Positions 56,971-64,000 of a stretch of DNA of 64,000 nt are shown piece after piece; positions within the stretch are counted from its first letter, which is position 1; each line of letters begins with the position of its first letter. This DNA is from Pontibacterium sinense. GTDB taxonomy: Bacteria; Pseudomonadota; Gammaproteobacteria; Pseudomonadales; Balneatricaceae. The notes below the pieces were generated by a model, which was given only the letters and a program-made list of their open reading frames with translations, did not search any database and was not told the origin of the DNA. The position numbers were made by a program, and so were the translations under genes. Where the stretch lies: the NCBI RefSeq assembly GCF_015209595.1, contig NZ_JADEYS010000012.1, forward strand, positions 1 to 64,000, written 5' to 3'.

Positions 56971-57463
56971 AGCTGAGATTGAGTTGCTCAAGTTTTGAAT
57001 GGAGTAGATTAAGGGAGGCTTCAATAGCGTTGCGTGGACCGGCTTTTTGTTCTTCGGCCAGCATCGCGGCATAGATATTCGTTATGGCAGCAATCGCATC
57101 CGGATGGGGTTTGCGCCGCACCGAGAAATAACCGGCAGGCCGACCATCAGGGCCGGTATCGGGGGTGACGTTGGCAAATACCCAGTAATAACTACCGTCT
57201 TTTGCCATATTTTTAACATAAGCAAAGCATTCCCGGCCCTCGTTGATCGTGGTCCAGAGAAAGTGGAACACGCCGCGGGGCATGTCCGGATGGCGCACGA
57301 TGTTGTGCTGTGCGCCTAAAAGCTCTTCTTCGGAATAGCCGGAAAGTTCGATAAATATCTCGTTGCAGTAAGTGATACGACCCGATGCATCCGTTTTCGA
57401 AACGATGAAGTCACTCGCTTTCAAAACGCGTTCGTGGTTGATCGGCGTAATCTTGTTTTTCAT
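56945..57463 (-). CDS. PAS-domain sensor protein (Aer-like)
   Basis: A 172-residue PAS protein with no membrane segment. It starts [20 protein letters not shown] and includes [20 protein letters not shown] and [14 protein letters not shown], the classic Aer PAS signature, followed by the C-terminal [14 protein letters not shown] strand. Aer-type PAS domains bind FAD and report redox state. It overlaps the MCP start by 26 bases, giving a two-gene version of the normally single-chain aerotaxis receptor. Confidence 0.9.
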   Translation of the reverse strand: MKNKITPINHERVLKASDFIVSKTDASGRITYCNEIFIELSGYSEEELLGAQHNIVRHPDMPRGVFHFLWTTINEGRECFAYVKNMAKDGSYYWVFANVTPDTGPDGRPAGYFSVRRKPHPDAIAAITNIYAAMLAEEQKAGPRNAIEASLNLLHSKLEQLNLSYEEFILSI

Positions 57464-57476
57464 TTAGGATGAATGC

Positions 57477-60400
57477 CTATTTTGCGCATGGCTCGACGTG
57501 GTGGTGTTGGTACCAATCCTCAAATTGGTTGGCCGGTACCGGTTTGGAGAACAGATAACCCTGGCCGTAGTCGCATCCTGCTTGAGTTAACAGTGCCTTT
57601 TGTTCTTGTGTTTCAATGCCTTCAGCTATGACTTTGATGCCCAGTTTGTGTGCCATCACGATGATGGCTTCGCACAATGACAGTTCACTGGAATCCGGTG
57701 TCAGATTGCGGACAAATGACTGATCGATTTTAAGAAAGTCGATATCCAGTTGTCGCAGATAAGAGAGGGACGAATAGCCGGTTCCAAAATCGTCCAGTGA
57801 AATACTCAGCCCTGCGGTCCGGAATCCTTTGAGCGTATCGGTGACCCCATCACCGGACTGCATGAGCAAGTTTTCTGTGATCTCGATTGCGACTGCATCG
57901 CCCGATACACCGCGTTGTTCCATGAGCGTGGTCCAGTTGGACAGTTTGCCGTCGGCATCCTGAAACTGAATTGGAGACGCGTTTACACTGACCTGGAAGC
58001 GTTCATCCAACTGTTGGCGCCACTGCTCGACCTGTTTGATGGCTTCTATAAACACCCAGTCACCAATTTCAACGACGATACCGGTCTCTTCCGCCAGAGG
58101 AATAAAATCAGCCGGGCTGACAAAACCGCGTTTGGGATGTATCCAGCGTAATAAAAGTTCGGCTTTATATACTGACGCGTTTTGTAGGTCGATGATGGGT
58201 TGGTAATAGGCCACCATCTCCTGTTTTTGGGTGGCTGTTTTCAGGTCTGAGGTCAGTTGGATACGCTCGCGCGTTTCCTCTTCCATTTGTGGTGTAAAGA
58301 ACTGAAAACGGTTACGCCCCTGCCGTTTGGCCATGTACATTGCCTGATCTGCATTTTTCAGCAGTGATTCGGAGTCCTGAGCGTCATTTGGGTACAGGCT
58401 GATGCCGATGCTGGCGGATAGGTAATTCACTTCACCGTCGTCTAAGGTGTAAGCCGACGACAGGCTATTAATGATGTCGGAGGCGACACGTTCCGGGCTG
58501 CGGGCATCCGATACCTGTTTTAGAATGACGGTAAATTCGTCACCACCCAAGCGCGCCACCACATCGGACTGGCGCACACAGTTACTGATCCGTGCAGCGA
58601 CCTGCTTCAAAAGGTCGTCCCCCTGATGGTGACCGAGGGAATCGTTGACGTCTTTAAATCGGTCCAGGTCGATAAACAGCAGAGCCATGGGCAAACCTGA
58701 GAAATCGGCTTCGCACATGGTGCTGGTTAGCAGATCCTGGAACATCGTGCGGTTGGGCAGGGAGGTTAGGGCATCCAGGTTGGCCTGCTGCCAGATCAGC
58801 TTCTCTGACTCTTTTTGTGCCGACAGGTCTGAGAACAGGGCGACCCGGCGGTGAGGCAGACCGTCATTGTTATAGACGGTATTGATGGTGAGCCATTCAG
58901 GGTAGAGCTCTCCACTTTTCTTTTTGTTCCAGATCTCTCCCTGCCAGGCGCCGGTTTCTGACAATGAGTGCCACATCTTCTGGTAAAACGAGCGGTCTTG
59001 CAGGTCGGAACTCAGGATGCTGGTTTTCTGGCCTTTAACTTCGGAAAACTCGTAACCGGTTACGGCGGTAAAGGCCGGGTTCACCGCTAAAATCAGGCCG
59101 TTTGCATCGGTGACCGTCATCGCTTCGCTGCTATTACCGAAGATCAGTGACGCCAGCTGCAGATCTTCCGACAGACGGTTCTGTTCAACGACTAAGGCCA
59201 TTAACGTGGCGATACGGCTGACCAGTCTACGTTCAATCCCCGAGGGGGCTCCGCTGTATTTCTTATAGATGGAAAAAGCACCGAGCTGTTTGCCGCTTTT
59301 ACCGATGATCGGAGTTGAGTAGCCTGCGCGTATGTTTAATGCCTCAGCAATATTTAGATGTGCGGACCAATAGGGATCGCAAGTGACATCTGAAATAGTA
59401 AAGCGTTGACGGACACAATCCGACAAACCTTGCTGGGCGAGGGCATTGAGTGCCTGATCATTTGCATGTTTTTTTAGTTTAGGGGCGCTGATATGTTCGA
59501 TATTGGATTCGCTGTTGTTGTAGATAGCTGCGCAGCAGCGAAAGTCCGGGTTATCCCGTTCAATCAGCCGTAACGCAAAGTCGAGGACTTCGGACAGTGT
59601 GGCACCTTGATAGAGTTTTTGGAGGACTTCGCTGCGGGTGATGGCCGCATTTTCTAACTGCTGTTTTTCCTGGATGGAGAGGGCCAATACGGTACCGATG
59701 GCTGACAGTGCCATGAGGAACATCCAGAAGTTTGTCAGGCCATGAATGGGCTGCGACTCCCCGGTGCTGACCGTGCCTTCGACCAGATATCCCGCGCCCA
59801 GAAGGGTACACACCGAAATGACAAACAGCGCGCCGTGCATTTGGAAACGCACACCGCCCCAAGCGACAAAGGCGAACATCAGGTAGGACTCCAGCCAACC
59901 ACTGGCACCGTCTGAAAAGATAGCGAAAGCGGTCAAAAGGGTCACAACGACAAAAATGAGCACTTCACTGAGCAATGCATGGGAGTACGCCACTTTCGGC
60001 GGTGTTCTCCAAACCAATATCGATACGGAGATCACCAGTACACCTATGAGGTCTCCCTGCCACCAATGGATAAAGTCATAGATCAGATCGAGAGGGACGT
60101 CAGGTGAGAAGAGCCACCTTGAGAATGTACTCAGGGTCGCTGACGTTGCTGCACAGACAAGGCCTGCCATGGCAATGTGAAAGTAATCTCTGAAGGTTTG
60201 CATTCGTAGTGTGGTGTGGTAACTGTGCGTCAGGTAGCCCACTGCCGCTAATGCCCCCAGCGTATTGCCGATACCGACCCCTAATAATTGCCCCGGCGTG
60301 CTGTCTATCCCGATGCCTCCCAGCATCGTGCCGATCAGGATACCGGGCCAGTACCTCAGCCCTCCGATCAGCAAAACGGGCAGGGCCAATCCGGTGGAGA

Positions 60401-60593
60401 CCCACATATTGAGAAGCTGATAGTCCACCGACAGGAAGCTTAGGGTGGCGGCACCAGTGATCGAATAGATCAACGCAAATACCGCCACCTTAAACAGGGC
60501 ACTTTTGTGGCGGAGAGAGCGCTTTAAAAAAACAACCAGCGCGTATGCCATTCGGCTGATGGTTGATAACAGGGACTGGTAATTTGGATGCAT
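57477..60593 (-). CDS. MASE1-GAF-PAS-GGDEF-EAL c-di-GMP signalling protein
   Basis: A 1038-residue protein. An N-terminal MASE1 membrane sensor (about 35-310; YWPGILIG motif), a GAF-like domain (about 335-465), PAS (about 475-590), GGDEF with G683-G-D-E-F687 intact, and EAL with E812 in ELLLRW and DDFGTGYSSLSYL. The EAL triplet reads ELL, but the ExLxR pattern and metal residues appear conserved, so phosphodiesterase activity is likely; the intact GGDEF may also synthesise or regulate. It follows the PAS/MCP pair but is separated by 13 bases from the PAS gene, so it may share its transcript. Confidence 0.92.
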   Translation of the reverse strand: MHPNYQSLLSTISRMAYALVVFLKRSLRHKSALFKVAVFALIYSITGAATLSFLSVDYQLLNMWVSTGLALPVLLIGGLRYWPGILIGTMLGGIGIDSTPGQLLGVGIGNTLGALAAVGYLTHSYHTTLRMQTFRDYFHIAMAGLVCAATSATLSTFSRWLFSPDVPLDLIYDFIHWWQGDLIGVLVISVSILVWRTPPKVAYSHALLSEVLIFVVVTLLTAFAIFSDGASGWLESYLMFAFVAWGGVRFQMHGALFVISVCTLLGAGYLVEGTVSTGESQPIHGLTNFWMFLMALSAIGTVLALSIQEKQQLENAAITRSEVLQKLYQGATLSEVLDFALRLIERDNPDFRCCAAIYNNSESNIEHISAPKLKKHANDQALNALAQQGLSDCVRQRFTISDVTCDPYWSAHLNIAEALNIRAGYSTPIIGKSGKQLGAFSIYKKYSGAPSGIERRLVSRIATLMALVVEQNRLSEDLQLASLIFGNSSEAMTVTDANGLILAVNPAFTAVTGYEFSEVKGQKTSILSSDLQDRSFYQKMWHSLSETGAWQGEIWNKKKSGELYPEWLTINTVYNNDGLPHRRVALFSDLSAQKESEKLIWQQANLDALTSLPNRTMFQDLLTSTMCEADFSGLPMALLFIDLDRFKDVNDSLGHHQGDDLLKQVAARISNCVRQSDVVARLGGDEFTVILKQVSDARSPERVASDIINSLSSAYTLDDGEVNYLSASIGISLYPNDAQDSESLLKNADQAMYMAKRQGRNRFQFFTPQMEEETRERIQLTSDLKTATQKQEMVAYYQPIIDLQNASVYKAELLLRWIHPKRGFVSPADFIPLAEETGIVVEIGDWVFIEAIKQVEQWRQQLDERFQVSVNASPIQFQDADGKLSNWTTLMEQRGVSGDAVAIEITENLLMQSGDGVTDTLKGFRTAGLSISLDDFGTGYSSLSYLRQLDIDFLKIDQSFVRNLTPDSSELSLCEAIIVMAHKLGIKVIAEGIETQEQKALLTQAGCDYGQGYLFSKPVPANQFEDWYQHHHVEPCAK

Positions 60594-60897
60594 GGACGAA
60601 ATGAAAACTGTAAGTATTTGTATATCGGATAACAGGAGCAGGAAGGATAGATTGAAATCTCGATCTGTCAGGCACTAAAAGGACGGGATGCGGGACCACT
60701 TGATCTATATCAAGAATGCTTGATCAAAAATGAGTTGTGGGGACAAATATTGAGCCCTTAATGCAGTTTATAACGATATAACGGGGTGTTATCAGTGCTG
60801 ATTAAGGACGTGATCAGCCTGGACTCATACACCGGAATGGCTGCCCGGTTCGGTGTATGAGTAACTGCATGAGGATATAAGGTTGGACTATCTAGGC
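60594..60897. other. Gene-free gap with a long hairpin
   Basis: No gene is supported. It contains the hairpin 60824-60862, and the promoter of the MASE1 protein must lie near its left end. Confidence 0.55.
60824..60862 (-). terminator. Hairpin downstream of the PHB depolymerase gene
   Basis: An 11-bp perfect stem (60824-60834 with 60852-60862) with a 17-base loop follows the depolymerase stop on the minus strand. No T run follows. Confidence 0.55.
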
Positions 60898-62010
60898 TTA
60901 ATGGTTGGCTGTTGATTGGGAGGATGGGGTGTTGGCTGTTGTTAGTCGATCTATCATCTTCTTGATAGCGATCATCTGTGGTGCATCTTTCTGGTAATAC
61001 TTATATGGCGGTGTATCGCCGCTGCTGTACCCCCAGAAGTCCCAGCAGCCTTTAGGATTGAACGGCAGCGGTTCTGACTTACGGATCTGTGGATAAAGTA
61101 CGATGATCTGGTTGTCGTCCGCGACTTCGTTATACCCGGTGCCGGTCACGTAACCTGTGCCCAGCGTGCCAATACCTTGTTCACACCCGTGCAGTGCCAC
61201 ATGCACACGACAGGACTCTTCTTTACAGGCTTTCGGAATATAGACGTATGCTGCGTCGTCCATGCTGGTCATATCGGATTCGAAGAATTCACGCTGATTG
61301 AAGCGCAGCAGTTCGCCGGTCAGACGCCCTACAGGGGGTTGCAGGTCACCGTAGATATGGTCGAGCAGGCGAGTCGCCTGTTCCAGGTCGCAGTTGTTGA
61401 TAAACGGTGGCTGGGTTTCGTCACACACGGTATCGGCCGGATCGTTGGTAATAAACGCATGTCCGGCATTCACAGAGGTGTTGTAGCGGATTTGAGAGGC
61501 ATCCACGCCCAGCTTAAGGTAAAAATCTTCTGTGCTATCAACGACTTGAGTGACCACTGTCTCATCGGATTGTCCTGAAAAGATATAGACCTTGTCGTCC
61601 AGAATATTCGCAACGTCATCGATGACGCCTTCCTCGGCTTTATCCTGTGCGAGCTTGGATAAAAACGTGCTATCCGGAAATAGGGAGTCAGGGCAGAACC
61701 ACGTGTATTTGCATGGATTCATACAAGTTGATACCGCGGTTGCCAGTGGTGCAATCAGTGGATTGCTGCCTGCGCAATTCCACGGGCCTCCAGCGACTAC
61801 TCCGGCCCCGACCAAGTCGTCGGAGTAGGCGATGTGAAACTGTGCGGCCATAAATGCACCCGAGGACAGACCGGAGATCGATGTTTGCGTCTGCTGGGCG
61901 TTTAAGGCCGGCAGAGACGCGATAGAAGAATCTACAGGGTCTTTTGATTGTGCAAATGCGGTCGCAGTAAACGCGAGCGCGACAACTGCAATAAGTGCTC
62001 TGAATTCCAT
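60898..62010 (-). CDS. Exported poly(3-hydroxybutyrate) depolymerase
   Basis: A 370-residue exported alpha/beta hydrolase with a signal peptide (about 1-20, ending AFAQ). The lipase box is SISGLSSGAFMA with S49 as nucleophile, and VHVALHGCEQG near 275 is the depolymerase oxyanion/His region typical of PHB depolymerases. Many cysteines (for example CMNPCKYTWFCP) suggest disulphides, as expected for a secreted or periplasmic enzyme. ATG 62010 has AGGAGG ten bases upstream. It would release hydroxybutyrate oligomers from external polymer. No PHB synthesis gene is near. Confidence 0.82.
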   Translation of the reverse strand: MEFRALIAVVALAFTATAFAQSKDPVDSSIASLPALNAQQTQTSISGLSSGAFMAAQFHIAYSDDLVGAGVVAGGPWNCAGSNPLIAPLATAVSTCMNPCKYTWFCPDSLFPDSTFLSKLAQDKAEEGVIDDVANILDDKVYIFSGQSDETVVTQVVDSTEDFYLKLGVDASQIRYNTSVNAGHAFITNDPADTVCDETQPPFINNCDLEQATRLLDHIYGDLQPPVGRLTGELLRFNQREFFESDMTSMDDAAYVYIPKACKEESCRVHVALHGCEQGIGTLGTGYVTGTGYNEVADDNQIIVLYPQIRKSEPLPFNPKGCWDFWGYSSGDTPPYKYYQKDAPQMIAIKKMIDRLTTANTPSSQSTANH

Positions 62011-62241
62011 GATTTTAATGCCTCCTGGCAGGTTGAGTGTAACTGCAGTGCTGGGTTTAAAAATATTATGCTGCACCAGCGTAATAAATAACTGTGACAG
62101 AATAGTTGGGATTTGGCGAAGAGCAAAGTGTCATTTCGGAGATGAGGGAAGACCACGGATGTCGCGATCTTCGTTAATCTGGCGTTGCAGAGGTTAGAGG
62201 CAAGTAAAACAACTTCATGCCGGAGGGACGTTCTATCTGTC

Positions 62242-63684
62242 TTACTCGGTGGTCTCTATAGTCAGACTGGTAAGCTGTCCCGGCCCCTCTTTCTTTTTGT
62301 CCCGGATCAGCTGCTCAATCTCTTTCATCAACTTAGATTGATGCTCGTGCGGATGACAAGTGGCGACAGCGACGGTTGCACTCAGGTGTACATTCTCACT
62401 GAAGCGATGACAGTTGATGGTGGTATGCAGCACTTCAGCGATTTTATGTGTGTCTTCGGCGGATGACTGGGGGCATAACACCAAAAAACTATCGCCGCCC
62501 CAGCGACCAAAATACGTATTGTCGGGCAGCCGCTCTTCAACTAACCGACTCACCTCTACCAGCAGCAGGTCGCCGACCGGGTGGCTATGTTCAATGTTGA
62601 TCTGACTGAAGTTATCCAGATCGAACAGGATGACATGTAAGGGCTGTCCTTGGTTGGCACAGTGATCGATATCCTTTTCCAGCTCCGAATCCATGTTGAT
62701 CCGGTGATAAATACCTGTCAGATAGTCTCTTTTTCCAAGTTGTTCTAAGCGTTGGTTCCGGTCACTCAGGCGCGCATTAACCTTAGCCAGCTGGGCATTG
62801 AATTTCCGGCTGCTGTAGTTGCGATAGGAGAGGAATGCAGCAATGACGGACAGTAAGGCGACGAGCACAAGTAAAATGGTGTAATCGCGCGCCTGCTCGA
62901 CGTTGACCCGGTACCAGCGTGCGAGGATTTGGTCGTGCAGCTCGATAGGTAACGCCTGTACGGCTTTTTGAAACGCACTGGCGAGCAGTGGATCATCATT
63001 GCGCACACCGATGCTCAGCTCGATATTTACATTGGTATGCCCGCTGATTTTCAGGGTGCCCAGACCATGACGTTCGATCTGGTACAGCGCGATCGGCAGG
63101 GTCGCCATCGTAGCCAGGGCTTCACCTTTGGCAACGGTACGCAGTGATTCTAACAGTGAGTCTGCATATTGAACGTCAAGCTGTGGAAAGTTATCGCGCA
63201 CATGCTCGGCAAAGATATAGCCTGCGGGGATGACCAGTTTATGGCCTTCCAGACTTTTTAAGCCGTCGAGGTAGCGGGTGTTTTGGTCAGAGATCAGCAC
63301 TACGGGCATGGATACATAAGGTTCAGTAAAACTCAGAAACTGTTCGCGCTCAGGACTGATATTGATCATGGGTAACAGATCACAGACCCGCTGTTTTGCA
63401 TTGTTGAGCGAATCGCTCCAGTTGTCGGTGGGGACGAGTTCTAGCCGGATATTCAGGAGGCGTGCGAATTCCTCCATAAAGTCGGAGCTTACACCGGTAT
63501 AGCGTCCCTGTTTATCAATCGCTTCAAAGGGCATCCAGTTCGGGTCAACGCAGAACTTCACGGGCTCCCGATTGCTCAGGTAGCTTTTTTCCTCGGCCGT
63601 CAGTTCTAAGGCTGCTGTTGCGATAGGAGAGATTCCCAACAGCACGATAAGTCCAAGCTGGCAGCACAATACCCGTAACAACAT
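62242..63684 (-). CDS. Periplasmic-binding/GGDEF protein with a degenerate GGDEF motif
   Basis: A 480-residue protein: a signal peptide, a periplasmic SBP_bac_3 domain (about 35-260) with FCVDPNWMPFEAID and GRYTGVSSDFMEEF, one membrane helix (about 275-293), a coiled coil, and a GGDEF-type domain with DYLTGIYHR and FDLDNFSQIN. The active-site motif reads G396-G-D-S-F400, so the catalytic Glu is lost; the C-terminal KxxGR element is also weak. It probably senses an amino-acid-like ligand and acts as a non-cyclase, for example by binding c-di-GMP or a partner. No neighbouring gene explains the ligand. Confidence 0.85.
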   Translation of the reverse strand: MLLRVLCCQLGLIVLLGISPIATAALELTAEEKSYLSNREPVKFCVDPNWMPFEAIDKQGRYTGVSSDFMEEFARLLNIRLELVPTDNWSDSLNNAKQRVCDLLPMINISPEREQFLSFTEPYVSMPVVLISDQNTRYLDGLKSLEGHKLVIPAGYIFAEHVRDNFPQLDVQYADSLLESLRTVAKGEALATMATLPIALYQIERHGLGTLKISGHTNVNIELSIGVRNDDPLLASAFQKAVQALPIELHDQILARWYRVNVEQARDYTILLVLVALLSVIAAFLSYRNYSSRKFNAQLAKVNARLSDRNQRLEQLGKRDYLTGIYHRINMDSELEKDIDHCANQGQPLHVILFDLDNFSQINIEHSHPVGDLLLVEVSRLVEERLPDNTYFGRWGGDSFLVLCPQSSAEDTHKIAEVLHTTINCHRFSENVHLSATVAVATCHPHEHQSKLMKEIEQLIRDKKKEGPGQLTSLTIETTE

Positions 63685-64000
63685 CTCGCACCGTTCTCCT
63701 CAATCCATGTGCTTTCAGCGTAGCAAATATATGACTGATTGAAGGGAGGATTACGACTTAAGAGGGGAAGAGGTGTGAGCAGGGAGGGGGGGTATGCACC
63801 GGGCTAAGCGTAACTGTACGGTACTTAATCGTCAGCTTGATGCGTTTAAATTTTCAAGGGGGTTTGCTGCTTTGTTTTCATGCGGTTGTTTCAATTAAGT
63901 CTATTTACAGAACAGTGTCTTTCCGTATGTTGCGTTTAATTTCTGGAAAGTTGATGGTTATCACCGGGAATATGTTTTAAGTACATGAGTTCTTGAATTG
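63685..64000. other. Gene-free window edge
   Basis: 316 bases with no gene that I can support. It must hold the promoter of the SBP/GGDEF gene. The right edge contains no clear start of a new gene. Confidence 0.5.

Noticed and set aside
1-64000. CRISPR arrays, tRNA/rRNA genes, prophage or insertion sequences
   Set aside because: I saw no spaced direct repeats, no tRNA-like cloverleaf, and no transposase or phage genes.

Overview
The window is about 64 kb of chromosomal DNA with roughly even base composition and dense bacterial coding. Two TRAP transporters, a TonB-dependent receptor, PBP1C, several GGDEF/EAL proteins, a chemoreceptor and a secreted PHB depolymerase point to a motile, heterotrophic, probably marine gammaproteobacterium. 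An Oceanospirillaceae-like genome is my best guess; it is inferred from gene content and style, not from a marker gene. I saw no rRNA, tRNA, CRISPR array, prophage or insertion sequence.

Layout. 1-9.3 kb: a terminator and a REP-like inverted pair, then an alpha-2-macroglobulin lipoprotein and PBP1C (overlapping, +), a HigA-like regulator with a thioesterase (-), and two small membrane-anchored proteins (+). 9.3-16 kb (-): a TonB-dependent receptor, an ABC_sub_bind periplasmic protein and a hybrid histidine kinase in one operon, with a decayed second copy of the receptor upstream. 16.2-18.7 kb: a hemerythrin-GGDEF protein, a small unknown protein and an AraC/methylguanine methyltransferase fusion. 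18.9-29 kb: a catabolic region with a TRAP transporter, a DMT permease, an Lrp/AsnC regulator, a class III aminotransferase, a HAD-type dehalogenase, CsaA, a semialdehyde dehydrogenase and a tartrate/isopropylmalate-type dehydrogenase. 29.3-32.3 kb: a CheY-type regulator and a HupE / membrane-anchor / His-rich protein group.

32.5-40.2 kb: a second catabolic operon, TRAP transporter then a three-subunit flavin/iron-sulfur dehydrogenase of the opine/hydroxyproline type then RidA, closed by a strong terminator and faced by a divergent LysR gene. 40.3-44.5 kb: a TIGR02449 coiled-coil protein, a CPA2 antiporter, a LysR regulator and an exported MBL-fold protein whose metal-binding motif is altered. 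44.6-49.8 kb (-): an acyl-CoA ligase, E1alpha, E1beta, E2 and acyl carrier protein in one very tight operon. 49.9-55.3 kb (-): a LolA-like protein, two FtsX-type permeases, a LolD-like ATPase and an outer-membrane barrel. 55.4-63.7 kb (-): a split aerotaxis-type receptor (PAS protein plus zinc-binding-domain MCP), a MASE1-GAF-PAS-GGDEF-EAL protein, a PHB depolymerase, and a periplasmic-binding/GGDEF protein with a broken GGDEF motif.

The best candidates for little-described systems are the Lol-like five-gene trans-envelope operon, the ligase/2-oxoacid dehydrogenase/ACP operon, the TonB receptor/periplasmic sensor/hybrid kinase operon, and the aminotransferase-dehalogenase-dehydrogenase catabolic cluster. 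Functions are inferred from recognised families and neighbourhood; no searches were run.
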